A DNA stretch of 64,000 nt from Pardosa pseudoannulata (GCA_032207245.1 CM063509.1:63305344-63369343); one strand, 5' to 3'; shown: positions 1 through 10,647, numbered from the stretch's first letter. Made by a program: numbers and translations. The notes: generated by a model from the sequence alone, not told the origin.

Positions 1-182
1 TGACACGCACTACCCTAAAAAGGGATTTAATTTCAAACTGATACAAATAAAAATCTAAATAAATTTAATAGTACTTTATATTTCAAAGAAATTACGTTTA
101 AGGAATAAAATTTAAATGACAGATTTCTTTACTAAATTCGGCAGTATTACAAAAATAAGTTATATATATTTACTTAAACATT

Positions 183-266
183 CGTCAGTAGGGGTATTCG
201 AACCCACACCTGGAAGACCGGAATGCAACCTCAACGCAGTTCCTTGGACACCTCGGATATTTTGAC
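183..266 (-). pseudogene. tRNA-Leu relic, anticodon GAG
   Basis: Full length, but many stem mismatches and a degraded A box (complement acacctcggat). The anticodon reads GAG. Confidence 0.6.
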
Positions 267-442
267 ACGGACTGCCTTAAAAAGTTTTTTAATTTCAAAC
301 TGATACGAATCAAAATATAAATAAATTTATATTACTTTAAGTTTCAAAGAAACCACGTTAAAGGAATAAGATTGAAACGACAGATAACTTTACAACATAC
401 TGCAAATCAATAAAAATAAATTAGAAATATCTATTTAAAATT

Positions 443-526
443 TGTCAGAAGTGGGATTCGAACCCAAGCCTGGAAAACCGGACTGCGACCTGAACGCAGC
501 GCCTTGGACCGCTCGGCCATTCTGAC
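443..526 (-). tRNA. tRNA-Leu-CAG: tRNA-Leu(CAG), edge variant
   Basis: Both promoter boxes are intact. It has a T49/C65 mismatch in the T-stem and a changed variable arm (gcctggaaaaccgg). Confidence 0.75.
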
Positions 527-702
527 ACGCATTACCTAAATAAGGGTTTTAATTTAAACTAATACGAATCAAAATCTAAATAAATTTATATTACTTTATG
601 TTTCAAAGAAACTGCGTTTAAGGAATAAGATTTAAAGGACATATTACTTTACTTTATACTGAAGTTCAATAAAAATAAATTAGAAATATTTATTTAAACA
701 TT

Positions 703-786
703 TCTCAGAAGTGGGATTCGAACCCAAGCGTGGAAGACCGGACTGCAGCCTTATCGCAGCTCCTTGGAACGCTCGACTATTCTGAC
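703..786 (-). tRNA. tRNA-Leu-AAG: tRNA-Leu(AAG) variant
   Basis: The anticodon loop reads ATAAGGC, so the anticodon is AAG. The stem CTGCG/TGCAG pairs fully with one G-U. The A box is TAGTCGAGCGT, with G19 lost. It is nearly identical to 47,292-47,375. Confidence 0.65.
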
Positions 787-964
787 ACGCACTACCTTAA
801 AAAGGATTTTGATTTCAAACTGATACTAATCAAATTCTAAATAAATTTAATATTACTTTATGTTTCAAAGAAACTACGTTTGAAAAATAAGATTTAAATG
901 ACATATTACTTTACTATATACTGCAGTTCAATTAAAATAAATTACAAATATTTATTTAAACATT

Positions 965-1048
965 TGTCGGACGTGGGATTCCAACCCACGCCCGGAAGAC
1001 CGGACTGCGACTTGAACGCAGCTTCTTGCACCGCTCGGCCTTTCTCAC
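965..1048 (-). pseudogene. tRNA-Leu relic, anticodon CAA
   Basis: The loop TTCAAGT gives anticodon CAA. The B box is broken (C56 changed; complement ggattccaacc) and the acceptor stem is mismatched (tttctcac). Confidence 0.55.
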
Positions 1049-1226
1049 AAGCATAATGTTACAAAGAGTTTTAAATTCAAACTGATACGAATCAAAATCT
1101 AAATAAATTTAATAGTACATTATGTTTCAAAGAAACTGCATTTAAGGAATAAGATTTAAACTATAGATTTCTTTATTACACTCTGCAGTATAACAAAAAT
1201 TAATTAGAAATATTTATTTAAACATT

Positions 1227-1310
1227 TGCCAGAAGTGGGATTCGAACCCACGCCCGGAAGACCGGACTGCGACCTGAACGCAGCGCCTTGGACCGCTCGG
1301 CCATTCTGAC
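1227..1310 (-). tRNA. tRNA-Leu-CAG: tRNA-Leu(CAG)
   Basis: Consensus except an acceptor U2-G71 wobble. Confidence 0.88.
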
Positions 1311-1487
1311 ACGCGCTACCTTAAAAAGGGTTTTAATTTCAAACTGATACGAATCAAAATCTAAATAAATTTAATAGTACATTATGTTTCAAAGAAACTG
1401 CATTTGAGGAATAAGATTTAAACTATAGATTTCTTTATTACAATCTGCAGTATAAAAAAATTAATTAGAAATATTTATTTAAACATT

Positions 1488-1571
1488 TGTCAGAATTGGA
1501 ATTCGAACCCATGCCCGGAAGACCGGACTGCGACCTGAACGCAGCGCCTTTTACAGCTCGGCCATTCTGAC
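1488..1571 (-). tRNA. tRNA-Leu(CAG), D-loop and T-stem variant
   Basis: G18 is lost (A box ends GAGCTG) and the T-stem is altered by ttggaattcgaacccat. Confidence 0.55.
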
Positions 1572-1748
1572 ATGCGCTACCTTCAAAAGGATTTTAATTT
1601 CAAACTGATAAGAATAAAAATCAAAAAAATTTAATTGTACATTATGTTTCAAAGAAACTGCATTTAAGGAATAAGATTTAAACTATAGATTTCTTTATTA
1701 CACTCTGCAGTATAACAAAAATTAATTAGAAATATTTATTTAAACATT

Positions 1749-1829
1749 TGTCAGAAGTGGGATTCGAACCCACGCCCGGAAGACCGGACTGCGACCTGAA
1801 CACAAATTGGACCGCTCGGCCATTCTGAC
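1749..1829 (-). pseudogene. tRNA-Leu(CAG), D-stem deletion type
   Basis: 81 bp. The sequence gaacacaaattgg replaces the usual gaacgcagcgccttgg, which removes the 3' strand of the D-stem. The anticodon stem still pairs through two G-U pairs. The same type recurs at 14,054, 25,161 and 60,442. Confidence 0.65.
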
Positions 1830-2007
1830 ACGCGCTAGCTTAAAAAGGGTTTTAATTTCAAACTGATACGAATCAAAATCTAAATAAATTTAATAGTACA
1901 TTATGTTTCAAAGAAACTGCATTTAAGGAATAAGATTTAAACTATAGATTTCTTTATTACACTCTGCAGTATAACAAAAATTAATTAGAAATATTTTTTT
2001 AAACATT

Positions 2008-2091
2008 TGTCAGAAGTTGGATTCGAACCCATGCCCGGAAGACCGGACTGCGACCTGAACGCAGCGCCTTTTACAGCTCGGCCATTGTGGC
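2008..2091 (-). tRNA. tRNA-Leu(CAG), D-loop variant
   Basis: G18T; T-stem mismatch 51/63; acceptor 5' strand altered (gtggcac). Confidence 0.5.
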
Positions 2092-2268
2092 ACGCGCTAC
2101 CTTAAAAAGGGCTTTAATTTCAAATTGATACGTATAGAAATCTAAATAAATTTATTAGTACATTATGTTTCAAAGAAACTGCATTTAAGGAATAAGATTT
2201 AAACTATAGATTTCTTTATTACACTCTGCAGTATAACAAAATTAATTAGAAATATTTATTTAAACATT

Positions 2269-2352
2269 TGTCAGAAGTGGGATTCGAACCCACGCCCGGA
2301 AGACCGGACTGCGACCTGAACGCAGCGCCTTGGAAAGCTCGGCCATTCTGAC
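2269..2352 (-). tRNA. tRNA-Leu(CAG), G18T/G19T variant
   Basis: Consensus apart from ggaaagctcgg, which changes both D-loop guanines. Confidence 0.65.
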
Positions 2353-2530
2353 ACGCGTTACTTTAAAAAGGGTTTTAATTTCAAACTGATACGAATCAAA
2401 ATCTAAATAAATTTAATAGTACAATATGTTTTAAAGAAACTGCATTTAAGAAATAAGATTTAAACTATAGATTTCTTTATTACACTCTGCAGTATAACAA
2501 AAATTAATTAGAAATATTTATTTAAACATT

Positions 2531-2614
2531 TGTCAGAAGTGGGATTCGAACCCACGTCCGGAAGACCGGACAGCGACATGAACGTAGCGCCTTATATCGC
2601 TCGGCCATTCTGGC
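2531..2614 (-). pseudogene. tRNA-Leu relic with CAT anticodon
   Basis: The loop TTCATGT would read AUG. The anticodon stem has two mismatches (CTACG/CGCTG). G19A and C2/A71 changes are also present. Confidence 0.6.
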
Positions 2615-2792
2615 ACGCGATACCTTAAAAAGGGTTTTAATTTCAAACTGATACGAATCAAAATCTAAATAAATTTAATAGTACATTATGTTTCAAAGAA
2701 ACTGCATTTAAGGAATAAGATTTAAACTATAGATTTCTTTATTACACTCTGCAGTATAACAAAAATTAATTAGAAATATTTATTTAAACATT

Positions 2793-2876
2793 TGTCAGAA
2801 GTTGGATTCGAACCCACGCCCGGAAGACCGGACTGCGACCTGAACGCAGCGCCTTTTACAGCTCGGCCATTCTGAC
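2793..2876 (-). tRNA. tRNA-Leu(CAG), D-loop variant
   Basis: G18T plus a T-stem 51/63 mismatch (gttgg). Confidence 0.6.
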
Positions 2877-3053
2877 ATGCGCTACCTTAAAAAGGGTTTT
2901 AATTTCATACTGATACGAATAAAAATCAAAAAAATTTAATAGTACATTATGTTTCAAAGAAACTGCATTTAAGGAATAAGATTTAAACTATAGATTTCTT
3001 TATTACACTCTGCAGTATAACAAAAATTAATTAGAAATATTTATTTAAACATT

Positions 3054-3137
3054 TGTCAGAATTGGAATTCGAACCCATGCCCGGAAGACCGGACTGCGAC
3101 CTGAACGCAGCACCTTTTAGAACTCGGCCATTCTGAC
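3054..3137 (-). tRNA. tRNA-Leu(CAG), D-loop and T-stem variant
   Basis: Variants ccttttagaactcgg and ttggaattcg; near copy of 6,717-6,800. Confidence 0.5.
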
Positions 3138-3315
3138 ATGTGCTACATTCAAAAGGGTTTTAATTTCAAACTGATACGAATCAAAATCTAAATAAATTTA
3201 ATAGTACATTATGTTTCAAAGAAACTGCATTTAAGGAATAAGATTTAAACTATAGATTTCTTTATTACAATCTGCAGTATAAAAAAAATTAATTAGAAAT
3301 ATTTATTTAAACATT

Positions 3316-3399
3316 TGTCAGAAGTGGGATTCGAACCCATGCCCGGAAGACCGGACTGCGACCTGAACGCAGCGCCTTTTACAGCTCGGCCATTCTGAC
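3316..3399 (-). tRNA. tRNA-Leu(CAG), G18T variant
   Basis: cttttacagc D-loop; cccat in the T-stem. Confidence 0.6.
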
Positions 3400-3576
3400 A
3401 TGCGCTACCTTAAAAAGGGTTTTAATTTCATACTGATACGAATAAAAATCAAAAAAATTTAATAGTACATTATGTTTCAAAGAAACTGCATTTAAGGAAT
3501 AAGATTTAAACTATAGATTTCTTTATTACACTCTGCAGTATAACAAAAATTAATTAGAAATATTTATTTAAACATT

Positions 3577-3660
3577 TGTCAGAAGTGGGATTCGAACCCA
3601 TGCCCGGAAGACCGGACTGCGACCTGAACGCAGCGCCTTGGAAAGCTCGGCCATTCTGAC
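3577..3660 (-). tRNA. tRNA-Leu(CAG), G18T/G19T variant
   Basis: Near copy of 2,269-2,352, five units away. Confidence 0.65.
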
Positions 3661-3838
3661 ACGCGTTACTTTAAAAAGGGTTTTAATTTCAAACTGATAC
3701 GAATCAAAATCTAAATAAATTTAATAGTACAATATGTTTTAAAGAAACTGCATTTAAGAAATAAGATTTAAACTATAGATTTCTTTATTACACTCTGCAG
3801 TATAACAAAAATTAATTAGAAATATTTATTTAAACATT

Positions 3839-3922
3839 TGTCAGAAGTGGGATTCGAACCCACGTCCGGAAGACCGGACTGCGACCTGAACGTAGCGCCT
3901 TATATCGCTCGGCCATTCTGGC
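3839..3922 (-). tRNA. tRNA-Leu(CAG), G19A variant
   Basis: atatcgctcgg D-loop, cgtccgg variable arm, C2/A71 acceptor mismatch. Confidence 0.6.
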
Positions 3923-4100
3923 ACGCGCTACCTTAAAAAGGGTTTTAATTTCAAACTGATACGAATCAAAATCTAAATAAATTTAATAGTACATTATGTT
4001 TCAAAGAAACTGCATTTAAGGAATAAGATTTAAACTATAGATTTCTTTATTACACTCTGCAGTATAAAAAAAATTAATTAGAAATATTTATTTAAACATT

Positions 4101-4184
4101 TGTCAGAAGTGGGATTCGAACCCACGCCCGGAAGACCGGACTGCGACCTGAACGCAGCGCCTTGGACCGCTCGGCCATTCTGAC
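4101..4184 (-). tRNA. tRNA-Leu-CAG: tRNA-Leu(CAG)
   Basis: Consensus. Confidence 0.92.
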
Positions 4185-4362
4185 ACGCGCTACCTTAAAA
4201 AGGGTTTTAATTTCAAACTGATACGAATCAAAATCTAAATAAATTTAATAGTACATTATGTTTCAAAGAAACTGCATTTAAGGAATAAGATTTAAACTAT
4301 AGATTTCTTTATTACACTCTGCAGTATAACAAAAATTAATTAGAAATATTTATTTAAACATT

Positions 4363-4446
4363 TGTCAGAAGTTGGATTCGAACCCACGCCCGGAAGACCG
4401 GACTGCGACCTGAACGCAGCGCCTTTTACAGCTCGGCCATTCTGAC
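4363..4446 (-). tRNA. tRNA-Leu(CAG), G18T variant
   Basis: gttgg T-stem mismatch plus the cttttacagc D-loop. Confidence 0.6.
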
Positions 4447-4623
4447 ATGCGCTACCTTAAAAAGGGTTTTAATTTCATACTGATACGAATAAAAATCAAA
4501 AAAATTTAATAGTACATTATGTTTCAAAGAAACTGCATTTAAGGAATAAGATTTAAACTATAGATTTCTTTATTACACTCTGCAGTATAACAAAAATTAA
4601 TTAGAAATATTTATTTAAACATT

Positions 4624-4707
4624 TGTCAGAAGTGGGATTCGAACCCACGCCCGGAAGACCGGACTGCGACCTGAACGCAACGCCTTGGACCGCTCGGCCA
4701 TTCTGAC
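4624..4707 (-). tRNA. tRNA-Leu-CAG: tRNA-Leu(CAG)
   Basis: Consensus except gcaacgcc at the D-stem/anticodon-stem junction. Confidence 0.88.
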
Positions 4708-4885
4708 ACGCGCTAGCTTAAAAAGGGTTTTAATTTCAAACTGATACGAATCAAAATCTAAATAAATTTAATAGTACATTATGTTTCAAAGAAACTGCAT
4801 TTAAGGAATAAGATTTAAACTATAGATTTCTTTATTACAATGTGCAGTGTTACAAAAATTAATTAGAAATATTTATTTAAACATT

Positions 4886-4969
4886 TGTCAGAAGTTGGAT
4901 TCGAACCCACGCCCGGAAGACCGGACTGCGAACTCAAAGCAGCGACTTTTACAGCTCGGACATTCTGAC
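4886..4969 (-). tRNA. tRNA-Leu-GAG: tRNA-Leu(GAG) variant
   Basis: The loop TTGAGTT gives GAG. The 31/39 pair is T/C. The D-loop and the D-stem (acagctcggaca) are also changed. Confidence 0.6.
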
Positions 4970-5147
4970 ACGCGTTACCTTAAAAAGGGTTTTAATTTCA
5001 AACTGATAAGAATCAAAATCCAAATAAATTTAATAGTACATTATGTTTCAAAGAAACTGCATTTAAGGAATAAGATTTAAACTATAGATTTCTTTATTAC
5101 ACTCTGCAGTATAAAAAAAATTAATTAGAAATACTTATTTAAACATT

Positions 5148-5231
5148 TGTCAGAAGTGGGATTCGAACCCACGCCCGGAAGACCGGACTGCGACCTGAAC
5201 GCAGCGCCTTGGACCGCTCGGCCATTCTGAC
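5148..5231 (-). tRNA. tRNA-Leu-CAG: tRNA-Leu(CAG)
   Basis: Consensus body; trailer has aatacttattt. Confidence 0.92.
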
Positions 5232-5409
5232 ACGCGTTACGTTAAAAAGGGTTTTAATTTCAAACTGATAAGAATCAAAATCTAAATAAATTTAATAGTA
5301 CATTATGTTTCAAAGAAACTGCATTTAAGGAATAAGATTTAAACTATAGATTTCTTTATTACAATCTGCAGTATAACAAAAATTAATTAGAAATATTTAT
5401 TTAAACATT

Positions 5410-5493
5410 TGTCAGAAGTTGGATTCGAACCCACGCCCGGAAGACCGGACTGCGAACTCAAAGCAGCGCCTTTTACAGCTCGGCCATTCTGAC
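5410..5493 (-). tRNA. tRNA-Leu-GAG: tRNA-Leu(GAG) variant
   Basis: Loop TTGAGTT; 31/39 mismatch; G18T; T-stem 51/63 mismatch. Confidence 0.6.
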
Positions 5494-5671
5494 ACGCGTT
5501 ACCTTAAAAAGGGTTTTAATTTCAAACTGATAAGAATCAAAATCCAAATAAATTTAATAGTACATTATGTTTCAAAGAAACTGCATTTAAGGAATAAGAT
5601 TTAAACTATAGATTTCTTTATTACACTCTGCAGTATAACAAAAATTAATTAGAAATACTTATTTAAACATT

Positions 5672-5754
5672 TGTCAGAAGTGGGATTCTAACCCATGCCC
5701 GGAAGACCGGACTGCCACCTGAACGCAGCGCTTGTACCGCTCGGCCATTCTGAC
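5672..5754 (-). pseudogene. tRNA-Leu(CAG) with broken B box
   Basis: 83 bp; B-box complement ggattctaacc, anticodon stem 31/39 mismatch, one base lost near the D-loop. Confidence 0.6.
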
Positions 5755-5930
5755 ATGCGCTACATTAAAAAGGGTTTTAATTTCAAACTCATAAGAATAA
5801 AAATCAAAAAAATTTAATTGTACATTATGTTTCAAAGAAACTGCATTTAAGGAATAAGATTTAAACTATAGATTTCTTTATTACACTCTGCAGTATAAAA
5901 AAATTAATTAGAAATATTTATTTAAACATT

Positions 5931-6014
5931 TGTCAGAAGTGGGATTCGAACCCACGCCCGGAAGACCGGACTGCGACCTGAACGCAGCGCCTTGGACCGC
6001 TCGGCCATTCTGAC
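5931..6014 (-). tRNA. tRNA-Leu-CAG: tRNA-Leu(CAG)
   Basis: Consensus. Confidence 0.92.
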
Positions 6015-6192
6015 ACGCGCTACCTTAAAAAGGGTTTTAATTTCAAACTGATACGAATCAAAATCTAAATAAATTTAATAGTACATTATGTTTCAAAGAA
6101 ACTGCATTTAAGGAATAAGATTTAAACTATAGATTTCTTTATTACACTCTGCAGTATAACAAAAATTAATTAGAAATATTTATTTAAACATT

Positions 6193-6276
6193 TGTCAGAG
6201 GTGGGATTCGAACCCACGCCCGGAAGACCGGACTGCGACCTGAACGCAGCGCCTTGGACCGCTCGGCCATTCTGAC
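6193..6276 (-). tRNA. tRNA-Leu-CAG: tRNA-Leu(CAG)
   Basis: Consensus except one acceptor mismatch next to the T-stem. Confidence 0.87.
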
Positions 6277-6454
6277 ACGCGTTACTTTAAAAAGGGTTTT
6301 AATTTCAAACTGATACGAATCAAAATCTAAATAAATTTAATAGTACATTATGTTTCAAAGAAACTGCATTTAAGGAATAAGATTTAAACTATAGATTTCT
6401 TTATTACACTATGCAGTATAAAAAAAATTAATTAGAAATATTTATTTAAACATT

Positions 6455-6538
6455 TGTCAGAAGTGGGATTCGAACCCACGCCCGGAAGACCGGACTGCGA
6501 CCTGAACGCAGCGTCTTGGACCACTCAGCCATTCTGAC
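6455..6538 (-). tRNA. tRNA-Leu-CAG: tRNA-Leu(CAG)
   Basis: A box reads TGGCTGAGTGG, still within the consensus; gcgtctt in the D-stem. Confidence 0.82.
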
Positions 6539-6716
6539 ACGCGCTACCTTAAAAAGGGTTTTAATTTCAAACTGATACGAATCAAAATCTAAATAAATTT
6601 AATAGTACATTATGTTTCAAAGAAACTGCATTTAAGGAATAAGATTTAAACTATAGATTTCTTTATTACACTCTGCAGTATAACAAAAATTAATTAGAAA
6701 TATTTATTTAAACATT

Positions 6717-6800
6717 TGTCAGAATTGGAATTCGAACCCATGCCCGGAAGACCGGACTGCGACCTGAACGCAGCACCTTTTAGAACTCGGCCATTCTGAC
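6717..6800 (-). tRNA. tRNA-Leu(CAG), D-loop and T-stem variant
   Basis: Same type as 3,054-3,137. Confidence 0.5.
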
Positions 6801-6978
6801 ATGTGCTACATTCAAAAGGGTTTTAAATTCAAACTGATACGAATCAAAATCTAAATAAATTTAATAGTACATTATGTTTCAAAGAAACTGCATTTAAGGA
6901 ATAAGATTTAAACTATAGATTTCTTTATTACACTCTGCAGTATAACAAAAATTAATTAGAAATATTTATTTAAACATT

Positions 6979-7062
6979 TGTCAGAAGTGGGATTCGAACC
7001 CGTATCCGGAAGACCGGACTGCGACCTGAACGCAGCGCCTTGGACAGCTCGGCCATTCGGAC
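6979..7062 (-). tRNA. tRNA-Leu(CAG), variant
   Basis: G18T, an altered T-stem/variable arm junction (cccgtatccgg) and an acceptor mismatch. Confidence 0.55.
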
Positions 7063-7240
7063 ACGCGCTACTTTAAAAAGGGTTTTAATTTCAAACTGAT
7101 AAGAATCAAAATCTAAATAAATTTAATAGTACAATATGTTTTAAAGAAACTGCATTTAAGAAATAAGATTTAAACTATAGATTTCTTTATTACACTCTGC
7201 AGTATAACAAAAATTAATTAGAAATATTTATTTAAACATT

Positions 7241-7324
7241 TGTCAGAAGTGGGATTCGAACCCACGCCCGGAAGACCGGACTGCGACCTGAACGCAGCGC
7301 CTTATATCGCTCGGCCATTCTGAC
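7241..7324 (-). tRNA. tRNA-Leu(CAG), G19A variant
   Basis: Consensus except the atatcgctcgg D-loop. Confidence 0.7.
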
Positions 7325-7502
7325 ACGCGCTACCTTAAAAAGGGTTTTAATTTCAAACTGATACGAATCAAAATCTAAATAAATTTAATAGTACATTATG
7401 TTTCAAAGAAACTGCATTTAAGGAATAAGATTTAAACTATAGATTTCTTTATTACACTCTGCAGTATAACAAAAATTTATTAGAAATATATTTTTAAACA
7501 TT

Positions 7503-7586
7503 TGTCAGAAGTGGGATTCGAACCCACGTCCGGAAGACCGGACTGCGACCTGAACGCAGCGCCTTGGATCGCTCGGCCATTCTGGC
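7503..7586 (-). tRNA. tRNA-Leu(CAG), G19A/C2 variant
   Basis: Trailer B; cgtccgg; ggatcgctcgg; C2/A71. Confidence 0.65.
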
Positions 7587-7764
7587 ACGCGCTACCTTAA
7601 AAAGGGTTTTAATTTCAAACTGATACGAATCAAAATCTAAATAAATTTAATAGTACATTATGTTTCAAAGAAACTGCATTTAAGGAATAAGATTTAAACT
7701 ATAGATTTCTTTATTACACTCTGCAGTATAACAAAAATTAATTAGAAATATTTATTTAAACATT

Positions 7765-7848
7765 TGTCAGAAGTGGGATTCGAACCCACGCCCGGAAGAC
7801 CGGACTGCGACCTGAACGCAGCGCCTTGGACCGCTCGGCCATTCTGAC
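7765..7848 (-). tRNA. tRNA-Leu-CAG: tRNA-Leu(CAG)
   Basis: Consensus. Confidence 0.92.
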
Positions 7849-8026
7849 ACGCTCTACCATAAAAAGGGTTTTAATTTCAAACTGATACGAATCAAAATCT
7901 AAATAAATTTAATAGTACATTATGTTTCAAAGAAACTGCATTTAAGGAATAAGATTTAAACTATAGATTTCTTTATTACACTCTGCAGTATAACAAAAAT
8001 TAATTAGAAATATTTATTTAAACATT

Positions 8027-8110
8027 TGTCAGAAGTGGGATTCGAACCCACGCCCGGAAGACCGGACTGCGACCTGAACGCAGCGCCTTGGACCGCTCGG
8101 CCATTCTGAC
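8027..8110 (-). tRNA. tRNA-Leu-CAG: tRNA-Leu(CAG)
   Basis: Consensus. Confidence 0.92.
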
Positions 8111-8288
8111 ACGCGTTACCTTAAAAAGGGTTTTAATTTCAATCTGATAAGAATCAAAATCCAAATAAATTTAATAGTACATTATGTTTCAAAGAAACTG
8201 CATTTAAGGAATAAGATTTAAACTATAGATTTCTTTATTACACTCTGCAGTATAAAAAAAATTAACTAGAAATACTTATTTAAATATT

Positions 8289-8372
8289 TGTCAGAAGTGG
8301 GATACGAACCCACGCCCGGATGACCGGACTGTGACCTGAACGCAGCGTCTTGGACCTCTCGGCCATTTTGAC
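8289..8372 (-). tRNA. tRNA-Leu(CAG), T-loop variant
   Basis: B-box complement ggatacgaacc, anticodon-stem mismatch (gtgacc), acceptor A5/C68 mismatch. Confidence 0.5.
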
Positions 8373-8550
8373 ACGCGCTACCTTAAAAAGGGTTTTAATT
8401 TCAAACTGATACGAATCAAAATCTAAATAAATTTAATTGTACATTATGTTTCAAAGAAACTGCATTTAAGGAATAAGATTTAAACTATAGATTTCTTTAT
8501 TACACTCTGCAGTATAACAAAAATTAATTAGAAATATTTATTTAAACATT

Positions 8551-8634
8551 TGTCAGAAGTTGGATTCGAACCCACGCCCGGAAGACCGGACTGCGACCTG
8601 AACGCAGCGCCTTTTACAGCTCGGCCATTCTGAC
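8551..8634 (-). tRNA. tRNA-Leu(CAG), G18T variant
   Basis: gttgg and the cttttacagc type. Confidence 0.6.
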
Positions 8635-8812
8635 ATGCGCTACCTTAAAAAGGGTTTTAATTTCAAACTGATACGAATCAAAATCTAAATAAATTTAATA
8701 GTACATTATGTTTCAAAGAAACTGCATTTAAGGAATAAGATTTAAACTATAGATTTCTTTATTACACTCTGCAGTATAACAAAAATTTATTAGAAATATA
8801 TTTTTAAACATT

Positions 8813-8896
8813 TGTCAGAAGTGGGATTCGAACCCACGCCCGGAAGACCGGACTGCGACCTGAACGCAGCGCCTTGGATCACTCGGCCATTCTGGC
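8813..8896 (-). tRNA. tRNA-Leu(CAG), G19A/C2 variant
   Basis: Trailer B; ggatcactcgg. Confidence 0.65.
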
Positions 8897-9074
8897 ACGC
8901 ACTACCTTAAAAAGGGTTTTAATTTCAAACTGATACGAATCAAAATCTAAATAAATTTAATAGTACATTATGTTTCAAAGAAACTGCATTTAAGGAATAA
9001 GATTTAAACTATAGATTTCTTTATTACACTCTGCAGTATAACAAAAATTAATTAGAAATATTTATTTAAACATT

Positions 9075-9158
9075 TGTCAGAAGTGGGATTCGAACCCACG
9101 CCCGGAAGACCGGACTGCGACCTGAACGCAGCGCCTTGGACCGCTCGGCCATTCTGAC
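9075..9158 (-). tRNA. tRNA-Leu-CAG: tRNA-Leu(CAG)
   Basis: Consensus. Confidence 0.92.
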
Positions 9159-9336
9159 ACGCGCTACCTTAAAAAGGGTTTTAATTTCAAACTGATACGA
9201 ATCAAAATCTAAATAAATTTAATAGTACATTATGTTTCAAAGAAACTGCATTTAAGGAATAAGATTTAAACTATAGATTTCTTTATTACACTCTGCAGTA
9301 TAACAAAAATTAATTAGAAATATTTATTTAAACATT

Positions 9337-9420
9337 TGTCAGAAGTGGGATTCGAACCCACGCCCGGAAGACCGGACTGCGAACTCAAAGCAGCGCCTTT
9401 TACAGCTCGGCCATTCTGAC
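9337..9420 (-). tRNA. tRNA-Leu-GAG: tRNA-Leu(GAG) variant
   Basis: Loop TTGAGTT; T-stem intact; G18T. It replaces a consensus copy in the duplicated 5-unit block. Confidence 0.6.
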
Positions 9421-9598
9421 ACGCGTTACCTTAAAAAGGGTTTTAATTTCAAACTGATAAGAATCAAAATCCAAATAAATTTAATAGTACATTATGTTTC
9501 AAAGAAACTGCATTTAAGGAATAAGATTTAAACTATAGATTTCTTTATTACACTCTGCAGTATAAAAAAAATTAATTAGAAATACTTATTTAAACATT

Positions 9599-9682
9599 TG
9601 TCAGAAGTGGGATACGAACCCACGCCCGGAAGACCGGACTGTGACCTGAATGCAGCGTCTTGGACCGCTCGGCCATTTTGAC
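9599..9682 (-). tRNA. tRNA-Leu(CAG), T-loop variant
   Basis: ggatacgaacc, gtgacctgaatgcag, ttttgac. Confidence 0.5.
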
Positions 9683-9860
9683 ACGCGCTACCTTAAAAAG
9701 GGTTTTAATTTCAAACTGATACGAATCAAAATCTAAATAAATTTAATTGTACATTATGTTTCAAAGAAACTGCATTTAAGGAATAAGATTTAAACTATAG
9801 ATTTCTTTATTACACTCTGCAGTATAACAAAAATTAATTAGAAATATTTATTTAAACATT

Positions 9861-9944
9861 TGTCAGAAGTGGGATTCGAACCCACGCCCGGAAGACCGGA
9901 CTGCGACCTGAACGCAGCGCCTTTTACAGCTCGGCCATTCTGAC
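9861..9944 (-). tRNA. tRNA-Leu(CAG), G18T variant
   Basis: Consensus except the cttttacagc D-loop. Confidence 0.68.
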
Positions 9945-10122
9945 ATGCGCTACCTTAAAAAGGGTTTTAATTTCAAACTGATACGAATCAAAATCTAAAT
10001 AAATTTAATAGTACAATATGTTTTAAACAAACTGCATTTAAGAAATAAGATTTAAACTATAGATTTCTGTATTACACTCTGCAGTATAAAAAAAATTAAT
10101 TAGAAATACTTATTTAAACATT

Positions 10123-10207
10123 TGTCAGAAGTGGGATACGAACCCACGCCCGGAAGACCGGACTGTGACCTGAATGCAGCGCCTTTTACAGCTCGGCCAC
10201 TTCTGAC
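10123..10207 (-). pseudogene. tRNA-Leu(CAG) with insertion
   Basis: 85 bp, one extra base between the acceptor and D-stems (gccacttctgac); T-loop and anticodon-stem changes. Confidence 0.5.
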
Positions 10208-10385
10208 ATGCGCTACCTTAAAAAGGGTTTTAATTTCAAACTGATACGAATCAAAATCTAAATAAATTTAATTGTACATTATGTTTCAAAGAAACTGCAT
10301 TTAAGGAATAAGATTTAAACTATAGATTTCTTTATTACACTCTGCAGTATAACAAAAATTAATTAGAAATATTTATTTAAACATT

Positions 10386-10469
10386 TGTCAGAAGTGGGAT
10401 TCGAACCCACGCCCGGAAGACCGGACTGCGACCTGAACGCAACGCCTTGGACCGCTCGGCCATTCTGAC
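10386..10469 (-). tRNA. tRNA-Leu-CAG: tRNA-Leu(CAG)
   Basis: Consensus except gcaacgcc. Confidence 0.88.
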
Positions 10470-10647
10470 ACGCGCTAGCTTAAAAAGGGTTTTAATTTCA
10501 AACTGATACGAATCAAAATCTAAATAAATTTAATAGTACATTATGTTTCAAAGAAACTGCATTTAAGGAATAAGATTTAAACTATAGATTTCTTTATTAC
10601 ACTCTGCAGTATAACAAAAATTAATTAGAAATATTTATTTAAACATT

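Larger units (their letters stand above)
1..1050 (-). repeat. Diverged left-hand units of the array
   Basis: The window opens on the last four bases of a tRNA body. Four units follow whose genes and spacers differ at many sites from the core consensus, for example spacers reading tattactttatgtttcaaag where the core has tagtacattatgtttcaaag. Their anticodons are GAG, CAG, AAG and CAA. Divergence like this is typical of the edge of a tandem array, so the true left border is probably close to the window start. Confidence 0.75.

Noticed and set aside
4847..5604. Short open frames across tRNA and spacer as proteins
   Set aside because: They read through the tRNA repeat (for example DSNPRPEDRT is the translated T-arm and variable arm), recur with the array and break with each variant.
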